From: Heracleum sosnowskyi
Taxonomy: Eukaryota > Streptophyta > Magnoliopsida > Apiales > Apiaceae
Reading direction: 5' to 3'
DNA length: 64,000 nucleotides
NCBI GenBank assembly: GCA_030848705.1
Contig: CM061238.1
Coordinates: forward strand, 46,601,133 to 46,665,132
Positions within the stretch are counted from its first letter, which is position 1; the number at the start of each line of letters is the position of its first letter. Positions 32,801 to 40,440 of the stretch are shown here, in pieces. The notes below the pieces were generated by a model, which had not been told where the DNA came from, ran no database searches, and saw only the letters and a list, made by a program, of their open reading frames with translations. Made by a program: the position numbers and the translations under genes.

Positions 32801-33168
32801 TCAGCAAGAAACAAAACTCAGTTTCCACCTCCACAGCTGAGGCTGAGTATATTGCAGCTGGAAGTTGTTGTGCACAGATTTTATGGATGAAAAATCAACT
32901 ACTTGATTATGGATTAAGAGTTGAGAAAATTCCTATTTTCTGTGACAACACTAGTGCCATTGCCATTACTGAGAATCCAGTGCAGCATTCAAGAACCAAG
33001 CACATTGACATCAAGTACCATTTCATTAGAGAACATGTTATGAATGGTACTGTGGAGTTACATTTTGTTCCAAGTGAACAACAACTTGCAGACATCTTTA
33101 CCAAGCCACTTGATGAATCAACATTCTCAAGATTAGTAAGTGAGCTAGGTATGCTAAATTTCTCTTAA
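29863..33168 (+). CDS. pol: Pol polyprotein of element B: protease, integrase, RT, RNase H
   Basis: Open throughout, about 1100 codons. Protease DSGCSRHMTG is near 29890. Integrase has its H-H-C-C region from about 30280 and D-D-E residues in LLHMDLFGP, RSDNGTEF and TPQQNGVVERKNR. The linker at about 31250-31550 is variable and carries B motifs at 31335, 31359 and 31384. RT has DVKSAFLNG and YVDD (32224-32235); RNase H shows YSDADYAG, STAEAEY and HSRTKHIDI. All catalytic residues of Ty1/copia pol are in place. No ATG precedes the protease, so it should be made as a gag-pol fusion. It overlaps gag in a different frame. Confidence 0.95.
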   Translation, partial: GDKRNLWYLDSGCSRHMTGDSTLLTEFQERAGPCIAFGDDSKGYTKGYGLISKENVIIDEVALVDGLKHNLLSISQLCDKGFLVTFSKEACVVSKGGNNNVVMTGFRRGNVYIADFSSTSSDTITCLFSKANKDESWLWHKKLSHLNFKVMNDLVRKDLARGIPQVEFSKDGLCDACQKGKQKKASFKSKTESSIVHQLELLHMDLFGPVNVMSISKKKYCLVIVDDFSRFTWTFFLHSKDEASEIIINHIKMVSNHPDFKVRRIRSDNGTEFKNSSMKVFCEENGILHEFSAARTPQQNGVVERKNRTLIEAARTMLDESKLPTYFWAEAVNTACFTQNISLINQAKGMTPYQLLKRKKPLLDFLHVFGCKCFVLRNQAEHLGKFEAKADEAIFVGYAAGKAYRVFNLRINIVMESVHVVFDDLKIQGLCDEGFHESLSFENEEGEQVNHDKATEKQPKVVVSSTDESSSEDEVAALRLKRIAASRPNDHFVDSQNERFVDNQNGHTVDSHRNGSRSDHLGTTNSGGVSQGQMSNQGNHDHEATSSRANLPPSRKWTKDHPFELIIGDVSSKVQTRRATQEECLYSSFLSQDEPKKVEDALLDPDWVLAMQEELNQFERNNVWKLVPKPKDRSVIGTKWVFRNKMDENGIVTRNKARLVAKGYSQEEGIDYDETFAPVARLEAIRIFLAYAAHANFKVYQMDVKSAFLNGELEEEVYVSQPPGFEDDDFPEYVYFLLKALYGLKQAPRAWYDTLSQFLLENHFTRGTVDNTLFHRIVNGSTILVQIYVDDIIFGSTDEKLCQKFAKLMQSKYEMSMMGELTYFLGLQVKQVNEGIFISQTKYIFDLLKKFNLMECSPAKTPMPTATKLELNTKEKSVDISSYRGMVGSLLYLTASRPDIMFATCLCARFQADPRESHLVAIKRIFRYLKGTSNLGIWYPRESGFELIGYSDADYAGCKIDRKSTTGTCQFLGNKLVSWFSKKQNSVSTSTAEAEYIAAGSCCAQILWMKNQLLDYGLRVEKIPIFCDNTSAIAITENPVQHSRTKHIDIKYHFIREHVMNGTVELHFVPSEQQLADIFTKPLDESTFSRLVSELGMLNFS

Positions 33169-33711
33169 TTATTTTTGAGATATTTGCAAGTCATAATGCA
33201 GCCAGAAATTTGCTATGTTTTTTTTCTGTGAATAAATTTTCTCAGGAAAAGGTAAAATTTTGTCTAAGTCAAAATTACTATGCCAACGGAATGCACCATT
33301 TCGTTGACAGTCTTAGCAGTTTTCTGGGTGTTTCGTTGATAGCTCTTTTATATCAACGAAACGCAGCTTTATCAACGAAATAAGACGGGACTTTAACCGC
33401 CCAATCCTGATTCGTTGATTTAGCGCTTTTTATCTGAACCGTTGAAATGTGACACGTCTTTTACCACGATCTATGCATACACCCCTGTAAGTATAAATCA
33501 TGGTAATACTTTAAGAGTAACGGTTATATTTTTAAGCCAATCCAGTAATTTACATTTATTATTGGATTCATTTTCTGAGAATTTTTGGGGGAGTATTTAA
33601 GAAATTTTAGTTTTATTATTTCTTTTTACCTGTTCTCAAAAATTTCAAAGGCTTTTTCTCTCTTCTTCTCTCTATCAATCAATTCAGTTCGAAGCTTTCC
33701 TTTAATCAACA
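33169..33711 (+). promoter_or_regulatory. pol-ORF3 spacer of element B with motif cluster and promoter-like region
   Basis: The first part holds four exact TCAACGAAA/TTTCGTTGA motifs (33299, 33331, 33353, 33372) and at least three variants up to 33445. GTTTCGTTGAT (33330-33340) and ATCAACGAAAC (33352-33362) are an inverted pair. A CACGTC element is at 33453-33458, TATA-like sequences are at 33492-33498 and 33594-33600, and a CT-rich leader leads to AACAATGGC, a strong plant start context. GGGGGAG (33587-33593) resembles the PPT. The arrangement suggests a separate ORF3 promoter. Confidence 0.5.
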
Positions 33712-36700
33712 ATGGCACCCATAGTCAAGCTAATGTCTGCTGGAGGGTTCATCTATGAGAAGAACAACTCCATCCCTTTTGTTGTCAAGGAAAACCCGAA
33801 CAGTCTGTTCTTCAAAATGATGGATTTCATGAAGAATTGCAAGTTGAGCTATGCAATGTTTCACTCTACACCACTCTACAATGAGATAATCGAGGAGATT
33901 TGGACCTCATGTGAGTATAGTGGAACAAACTGCACACTACAATTCACTCTTCAAGGTAATGAGTACATAGTTAATTCTGATGTTTTGCAAGCATGTTTAC
34001 ATATTCCTGATAATAACTGTGATGCTTTGCCTACTAACACTGAAATAACTACCATGTTAAATTCTATAAACTACTCTTTGCCTACTGATAATCTGGGTAG
34101 AATAATTAGGAGAGGTTTGGTTAGAGAATACAGTTATTTAGCTGATGCATTCATTAAGGTCTTTTCTGGAAAGATTAGTAATTTTGATGCATTAACTAAC
34201 TCTATGTTAATTCTCCTAACCATGCTTCTAAATGATAGATATCACAACTTTAGCACCCAACTTATGTATGAAATTGGTGCTAAGTTGGGTGACAAAGCAA
34301 ATAGGAAGAAAAATATCTATTATGCTAGGTTTCTGATGATGTTGGCTAACCATGTTAGTCCAGCACCATTAGTTATCTCTAACCCTAATGCCAGGTTTGA
34401 GTGCTTTGTGCAAGAAAAGAGAGTATTGACAGACATACTCAGGCTGAACCACAATGGTGATGTTCCAGTGGTGTATCTGCCAATCATTGAGGTAACTACT
34501 ACTATCCCTGTTAGTGTAGCTAACTCCTCTACTGTTTTACCTTCCAATGTTGCTATGGAGTCTGTAGCTGTGACCCAACAGGCTCCTACCCTAGCAACAA
34601 AACCTAAATCAAAGAAATCCTCCAAGCCAACCTCAGGTGCTTCTCAAAAGGCACCTGTTGTAAAAACTACCACACAACCTAAGGGGAGTGAGTCTGGAGT
34701 TGTTAGAGGTGAGGGAAGGGGTGAACATCAAAGAAACCCCAAGGATAAGGAAGGACAGGTTAGTGTGTACCAGCCAAGCCCCATTGTGTCTTCCCAACAA
34801 GGCACAATGAGTAAAATGGATTTAAACACAAGTCTAATTGCATCCTCCCAAAAGGATGTGATTATTGAAACAAGCTCTCCACCAAGAGCAAAGTCCAAGA
34901 GGGTAAGGGACACTTCAAGCCCAAAGTCTACATTTTCCCAATACCAAAGGAGAGTGAAGCAAAAGTCCAAGGGTACACAGGGTGCACACACACTGGGAGC
35001 AACACTTCCAGTTTCTCAAATTCAGTTTGATGTAACCCCTATCATTACTCTGGGGTTACAGTCCCATTCTCTAAACATCAATCTTGAATTATCTCCATCC
35101 AATTCACCAACTCAATCTTTAGATGTGGACATGATCCATACATCTATTCCTGATTCTCCAACTCTAATCTTGGAGAAGCCCCACTCTGAAGCTGGTGGCC
35201 ATCACTTGTTAAGTGATTTGTTGGGCCATCAACCAATTTTTCCTGAAGTTGCAAGGGGATCTGTGGACCATTCTTTAAAATCAATCACCACAGACTCTAC
35301 TGTAATTTCTCATTCTCAAAGTGCTTTCTTGACTTCATCAACGAAACAGTCTATTTCGTTGACAAGTGTTTCTCCATCAACGGTATCCATACCGTTGACA
35401 GTTCAAACTACCATTCCGTTGATAGTTCACTCTGCACCTTTAATTGAAAATCAAGTTGTTCCCACAACTAGTGCAGATGATCTAGTGGTAGTTGAGACAC
35501 TTCTAGGACTGAGAGGGAGTGAAACTGAGAGGCTGGCTTGCAGCCAGGCAAAAGGAGAGAATGTGAGTGAGAGGCTGGCTATTTCTTCCAGCCAGGCAAA
35601 AGGAGAGATTGAGAGTTCCACCTTAGAAGGTGAAGGTGAGGGTGTGAGAGGTGTGAGCCATGGGGAGCCCATGATGCAAGAACAGAGTGGAGAGAGAGAA
35701 GGGACTACAGGAGAAATAAGGATGGAAGCAGCCATTGCTAATGAGTTAATGGAGGTCAGTGAGGGAGAAAGGGAACCTACTTTCCAAGAGGTTTATCAAC
35801 AAACTCTGGATAGTATTTCCCTGGATCCTGAGACCTTTACTCATCCTGTGCCAGCCTATCAAATTATGGCTCAGCAGGGCAATGTGGAGGCAGAAAGGTC
35901 ACTAAATCTAATTCATACAACTGCATCAATGCAAAGAGCAAAGGATGCCCTGACCAATCTACCTTCAGGAGCTGCAACAAGTGGAGAATTTGAGTTTTCT
36001 GATGCTGAGGACAGCTATGGTGATAATCTACAGGTGGCCACCACTTCACAGACTGGGACTTCTGTGGTGCCTCCTACACCAGGCTGGCTTTCTCAAGGTA
36101 TGCATGGTAGAGCCACTCTAGATGCTGCTATCTCCAGGCAGTACAATGAAGCCTACTTAGCTCATGAGTCTGCAAATGCAAGAGACAAGAAATTCTACAA
36201 GGCCATCATGGATTCTCTGAAAATTCAAAGGCTACAAATGATGCAGACAAGGATTGAGGCTACAGAAATCAAGGACTCTATTAGCAATTTCAGGGATGCT
36301 AACAACAGGATGATGGATGAAAAGCTCCCTCTTCTCACTATGTCCAAAATGAACAGGTTTTTCTCTAAGGAACCTGAAGTGGCTACCTCCTTGAAGACTC
36401 TCTCTTCTAGAGTGGACAAGGTGGAAGCTACTTTATCTCAAATGCAAAAGGAACAGGAGAAGCAGACTCAACTTTTGGCCCAGCTAGTGGCAGCTCAAGG
36501 ACTCCCAGTTGTCTCTCTTGATGATAACAAAAAGGGGGAGAAATCTCAGGAGCTAACCATTCAAATCACAAAGGTGCTGGTCCCAACCATCACATTGCCA
36601 CAGGAGCCACTAGCAATGGGGGAGTTTGGAAAGAAGAATAAGGATGGCATTGACTTGATCCAGGAAGCTTCTATGAGGATACAACTTGCAGCACAGATCA

Positions 36701-38145
36701 AAGATCATTGGTCCAATATAGAAGCAAGGTTCAAGAAAATTACTGAATCTTCAAAGACAGATCAGCCATCAACAAATGCAATGGTGACTGCACAAGTGGA
36801 GCCACAGTTCAAGAGCTCTTATGCTATAGAGCCCCTTCTACATGGAGTCATTCAAGGACCAAGAAAGGAGAAAGGACAAACTTCATGCATTAGGGATGTG
36901 GAAGAAGCTACATTACAAAGAAGCTTATCTCCCAAGTCTCCTGCTAAACCAAAAGGCAAAAACATAGCAAGGACTTTCTATCCTGCACCTTATCCAGATG
37001 AGCACAAACTACTTGGACTTCTCATCACAAAAAGCAAGGAAAGTAATAATCATGAGATAAGGAAGCAAAGGGCAATTGTCTACAGGAATGGACAACAAAT
37101 CTGTGTTTGGGCTGGTCATCCAAACTTTGCTGAAGCCAAGGCTGAGGAATCAGAAAGAGCAGCTATGCAAGCTCTTGCAGTAGCTCAAGCTCTAGATGAA
37201 GAAGAAAGACAGCAAGAAGAAAAAGCCCAAAAGGAAAGGAGTGAAAAGAAGAGTACAAGGCAACCAAAGGCAAGGGCTAGAAGAAACATAACCTTTGAAA
37301 ATGATGACTCTCAGAGTATTGCATCAGACTCTTCTGTACCTCCAACAATTCATGATCCATCTTTAAAGTTAGCCTGTGATCCCAAACATCTTGTTAATTA
37401 TCATGATCAGCCAATTGAGCCAAAGGAAGAGCCAATTGAGTTTGATGAGGCTAACTTTCCTAAATTCCTTTTTGAGATGGATCCAAAGAAGAAATTGAAG
37501 CAAAGGGCTGTCAAGACAAAGCCAGTATTTGTGAGAAAGCCACAACCTCAAAAACCCCCTTCAAATCCAGAGGACTGCATGTACATTGCTGACATCAGGG
37601 AAGAATCCAGCTTGCATCTTGAGTTAGACAACCTGGTGGAAGTAAGGGGCATTGCAGCTTCTCAGAAGCTACCTGAAAGATTGGTTTTCACATACAAGGG
37701 TGGTAGAGAACAAATTTGGCCTCTCTACAGAATTCTAGGAGAAGACTACCAAACACTACTCACAGTGTTTAGATGCTTGAAGAAAGACTTTGGCTTCACC
37801 AAAACAGCCAAGTCTGAGGTGGTCTCCAGAATATGTCAAATAAAGGCTAGCTGGAACAAGCCTGAGGCTCTTCCCAGGATGCTAAGAGTGCCCTCAACAG
37901 GAAAGAAGATCCATCTTCAACCTTTCTGGATGATGGAATTCAAGGACAAGGACAACTGCAGAAGGTTCTTCAGGATGGAAGACCAGCTGGACAAGGCATC
38001 TAATCAAACCCTAAGGTTTATGCAATCCATGCTTGGTGATCAAGATGAAGAAGAGAAGATCTTTTACAGAAGGCTACAGGTCCAGATTGAGGAGAACAAC
38101 TCTAGGAGAGGGAAGAAGACTATGCCCCAAAGAAGACAAAGATGA
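33712..38145 (+). CDS. ORF3 of element B, 1477 aa protein of unknown function
   Basis: A single open frame of 1477 codons, the only undamaged ORF3 in the window. Residues 1-220 form a globular domain alignable with ORF3 of A and C (a YxLxF-type strand block and a YYARFLMML helix). Residues about 260-700 are Ser/Thr/Pro/Gln-rich with the B motif at 35338-35362. Residues about 898-930 form a coiled coil ending in NKKGEK. A conserved C-terminal domain (about 1280-1460) contains ERLVFTYKGGREQIWPLYR and an acidic helix, and the end is basic. It occupies the position of Sirevirus 'env-like' frames, but I see no signal peptide or transmembrane segment. A DNA/RNA-binding or anti-silencing role is speculation based on the motif clusters. 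Confidence 0.85.
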   Translation: MAPIVKLMSAGGFIYEKNNSIPFVVKENPNSLFFKMMDFMKNCKLSYAMFHSTPLYNEIIEEIWTSCEYSGTNCTLQFTLQGNEYIVNSDVLQACLHIPDNNCDALPTNTEITTMLNSINYSLPTDNLGRIIRRGLVREYSYLADAFIKVFSGKISNFDALTNSMLILLTMLLNDRYHNFSTQLMYEIGAKLGDKANRKKNIYYARFLMMLANHVSPAPLVISNPNARFECFVQEKRVLTDILRLNHNGDVPVVYLPIIEVTTTIPVSVANSSTVLPSNVAMESVAVTQQAPTLATKPKSKKSSKPTSGASQKAPVVKTTTQPKGSESGVVRGEGRGEHQRNPKDKEGQVSVYQPSPIVSSQQGTMSKMDLNTSLIASSQKDVIIETSSPPRAKSKRVRDTSSPKSTFSQYQRRVKQKSKGTQGAHTLGATLPVSQIQFDVTPIITLGLQSHSLNINLELSPSNSPTQSLDVDMIHTSIPDSPTLILEKPHSEAGGHHLLSDLLGHQPIFPEVARGSVDHSLKSITTDSTVISHSQSAFLTSSTKQSISLTSVSPSTVSIPLTVQTTIPLIVHSAPLIENQVVPTTSADDLVVVETLLGLRGSETERLACSQAKGENVSERLAISSSQAKGEIESSTLEGEGEGVRGVSHGEPMMQEQSGEREGTTGEIRMEAAIANELMEVSEGEREPTFQEVYQQTLDSISLDPETFTHPVPAYQIMAQQGNVEAERSLNLIHTTASMQRAKDALTNLPSGAATSGEFEFSDAEDSYGDNLQVATTSQTGTSVVPPTPGWLSQGMHGRATLDAAISRQYNEAYLAHESANARDKKFYKAIMDSLKIQRLQMMQTRIEATEIKDSISNFRDANNRMMDEKLPLLTMSKMNRFFSKEPEVATSLKTLSSRVDKVEATLSQMQKEQEKQTQLLAQLVAAQGLPVVSLDDNKKGEKSQELTIQITKVLVPTITLPQEPLAMGEFGKKNKDGIDLIQEASMRIQLAAQIKDHWSNIEARFKKITESSKTDQPSTNAMVTAQVEPQFKSSYAIEPLLHGVIQGPRKEKGQTSCIRDVEEATLQRSLSPKSPAKPKGKNIARTFYPAPYPDEHKLLGLLITKSKESNNHEIRKQRAIVYRNGQQICVWAGHPNFAEAKAEESERAAMQALAVAQALDEEERQQEEKAQKERSEKKSTRQPKARARRNITFENDDSQSIASDSSVPPTIHDPSLKLACDPKHLVNYHDQPIEPKEEPIEFDEANFPKFLFEMDPKKKLKQRAVKTKPVFVRKPQPQKPPSNPEDCMYIADIREESSLHLELDNLVEVRGIAASQKLPERLVFTYKGGREQIWPLYRILGEDYQTLLTVFRCLKKDFGFTKTAKSEVVSRICQIKASWNKPEALPRMLRVPSTGKKIHLQPFWMMEFKDKDNCRRFFRMEDQLDKASNQTLRFMQSMLGDQDEEEKIFYRRLQVQIEENNSRRGKKTMPQRRQR

Positions 38146-38320
38146 ATTATTTGCTCAGTCTGGAGGAGCACATTTGGGCATTAGTTTTGTAAGTCTTGCA
38201 TTATTTCTAAAAACTTTATGAAGCTCAATACAACTTTTACTTTTATCATGTGTAATATGCCTGAGTGTTTTTGTTATCATCAAGGCTCTTGATTTATGGC
38301 TGTTATTCTATCAGTCATAA

Positions 38321-38332
38321 ATTGGGGGAGAT
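38321..38332 (+). promoter_or_regulatory. Polypurine tract of element B
   Basis: ATTGGGGGAGAT directly before the 3' LTR. The 175 nt between the ORF3 stop and this tract hold no further frame or motif that I recognise. Confidence 0.9.
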
Positions 38333-39327
38333 TGTTAGGAATATGTTGTTCTTGATGATAATTATAAAAACACTTAGTAGATTTTGTATTAAGTTATTTT
38401 GTAACTGTCAACGAAATAGCATGCTTTGCAGTGTTTCGTTGACAGGAAGCTCATCAACGAAATGAGTGATGTAGCAATTGCACTGTACATTACTTCATAG
38501 TTTGATATGCAGTTTGTTGAGTACTAGATAGGTTTTCTAAGTCATGTTGACTAAATGGTTAGATAGGCAAAATAGGTTGGTTAATTGTAAATATTTAGTG
38601 CCTTGTAATTTTGCCTAAGTGAAGACATGTCAACGGAATGAAGATTACTCTATCAACGAAACAAGGAAGCTCATCAACGAAACAAAGAATAAAGCTATCA
38701 ACGAAACACATCTCTATGCCATCAACGAATCATTATTGCTTTTCTATACAATTGACAAAGTGATAGTGACAGGTTCCTGACAGATCAAAAAGGAGATGTG
38801 GAAGTGTACTTTGCATTGGAAACCATTAAAATGGACATGGGGAATAAGGAAACATCCCAGTTTCCAATTGGGCTCTTGGGAGTGATCATAATAAGCATGA
38901 AGTCAAAAGCAAGGATCTCCAAGGACCACTGGACAAAGGGATGAAAAGCAAACTATTGGCGGTTACTCATTGTACTATTAGTGTAGCCAAAAATAGGGTT
39001 GTAAACTTGGGTTTATATAACCAAGTGTAGCAGTTACTTTATTTGAGTGAAGAAAAACAAAGAGTTTGTATTAGCTATCTTTGAGAGCATTTTTCTTCTC
39101 TACAACCTTGTAACTGAGCAGCTGTGTACATTTGTATCACAGATTATTTCCGCAATAAAAACACTTCAGTTGGATCATCAAACAATCCAACTGAATTATT
39201 TATATCTTGTGTTTTTATTTATTCAGTTCAGTTTAATTTTATAAAGTATTTTCAAGTTAAAGAAATATCAAAATTGTATTCAACCCCCCCCCCTTCTACA
39301 ATTCTGTTAGGTCATTTGGGATTAACA
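38333..39327 (+). repeat. 3' LTR of element B
   Basis: 995 bp, same sequence as the 5' LTR by eye except for ten instead of nine C in the C run near 39285-39294. TATA box at 39014-39020 and AATAAA at 39154-39159. Followed by TSD AAGAT and then the RT relic of element D. Confidence 0.97.
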
Positions 39328-39332
39328 AAGAT

Positions 39333-39725
39333 TTTAGCACAAGATTATATATCGAACCTCGAGAGTTGTATGAGTTTGACATGGAGAATAGGTACCCTTG
39401 TAAATGATTGTTTGATCAGCGGAAGAACGCTGTGTATTTCCAATTTATTTAAGAACTGGGTATCACCAGTTGGAAGTTAAATCAGAGGATATGCCCAAGA
39501 CTGCGATTCGTACTAGGAATAGACACTTCGAGTTTTCAGCGAAGTTATTTTGGGTTAACTAATGCACCCACAAATTTTATGGAATGTAATGAATTGGCTT
39601 TGAGTTACCCATGATAGTAGATAGCATGAGATGGAGAAATGGCTAGAATTGACCTAGGATTATGACTGTGAGATACACTACCATCCGGGGAAGGCCAATG
39701 TGGTGGCCGATACCCTTACTTTAAG
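39333..39725 (+). pseudogene. RT and RNase H relics of element D
   Basis: The broken translation continues the gypsy RT (YIEPREL, RTGYHQLEV, EDMPKTAIRTR, HFEF, and GLTNAP near 39560-39580). It then jumps to the end of RNase H (YHPGKANVVADTLT, about 39678-39720). The segment that would carry the RT catalytic Asp pair and most of RNase H is deleted, and stops are frequent. Confidence 0.8.
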
Positions 39726-39769
39726 ATGAGACAGAGATGGATTCCGAATGATCGGGAATTAAAAGATGA

Positions 39770-40423
39770 GATTTTACACAACGCCCAAGTTAGTCCAACA
39801 AACTAGAAAGACAAAAGATTTCACCAACAAGCGGCTAGTGACAACCAAGACAGACAGAGAAAGTATGCGGACTAAGCCCGCGAGTATAGAGATAGTACTG
39901 CTACTGATAAGCTAAATGGCAAGTTGATGAATGGCAAGCAAGTTTATGCTGGTGTATTTCTGTGCAAACAAGATAGAGAATATGAAGTTAGAGATTCGTG
40001 ATGCTAAAGGTATCTCCAGGGAAAGAATTAATGAGATTTGAAAAGAAAGGGAAGTGAGCCCGAGATTCATTGGGCCATCTGAGATTTAAGACGCGCCAGG
40101 AAGGTGGCCTACGAGCCAGCCTTACCCCCCAAACTTGTAGAATGGTCATAATGGGGTTCATGTGTCAATGCTACGTCAGTATACTATAGATGCCCGGCAT
40201 ATGTAGAGTACGAGCACGTAGACATACAACCAGACTTGACCTATGTGGAGCAACCAATGAAAATTATAGATCGAAAGGAACAAGTACTCTGAAACAAGGT
40301 CATCAAACTAGCCAGAGTGGTATGGAGGAATCATAATGTGGAAGAATCAACTTGGGGAGCTAGAGAGCGAGATGCTAGAAAGATATCCCCATTTATTTTC
40401 AGAGTGATTCCGGGACGGAATCC
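39770..40423 (+). pseudogene. Integrase C-terminal relic of element D
   Basis: The relic begins with LKDEILHNAQ, lacks the catalytic D-D-E core, and resumes with a block like AASDNQDRQRKYAD. It ends in the GPY-like tail with HVEYEHVDIQPDLTYVEQP and the KLARVVWRNHNVEESTW block. This tail is typical of chromovirus integrases of the Tekay branch. Stops and deletions make it non-functional. Confidence 0.8.
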
Positions 40424-40440
40424 TTTTAAGGAGGGGAGAC
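40424..40440 (+). promoter_or_regulatory. Polypurine tract of element D
   Basis: The purine-rich AAGGAGGGGAGAC ends exactly where the right LTR starts (TG at 40441). Confidence 0.8.

Larger units (their letters stand above)
26310..39327 (+). mobile_element. Element B: complete, apparently intact Sirevirus-like copia
   Basis: 13,018 bp with LTRs 26310-27303 and 38333-39327, perfect TSD AAGAT (26305-26309 and 39328-39332), PBS, PPT and three long open frames: gag (27368), pol (29863) and ORF3 (33712-38145). I see no substitution between the LTRs, only one extra C in a C run (nine versus ten). It lies in the RT relic of element D. Everything visible is compatible with a recently active, autonomous element, the youngest insertion in the window. 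Confidence 0.97.

Noticed and set aside
33712..38145. Retrovirus-like envelope gene
   Set aside because: No signal peptide, membrane anchor or cleavage-site pattern is visible in ORF3 of B.
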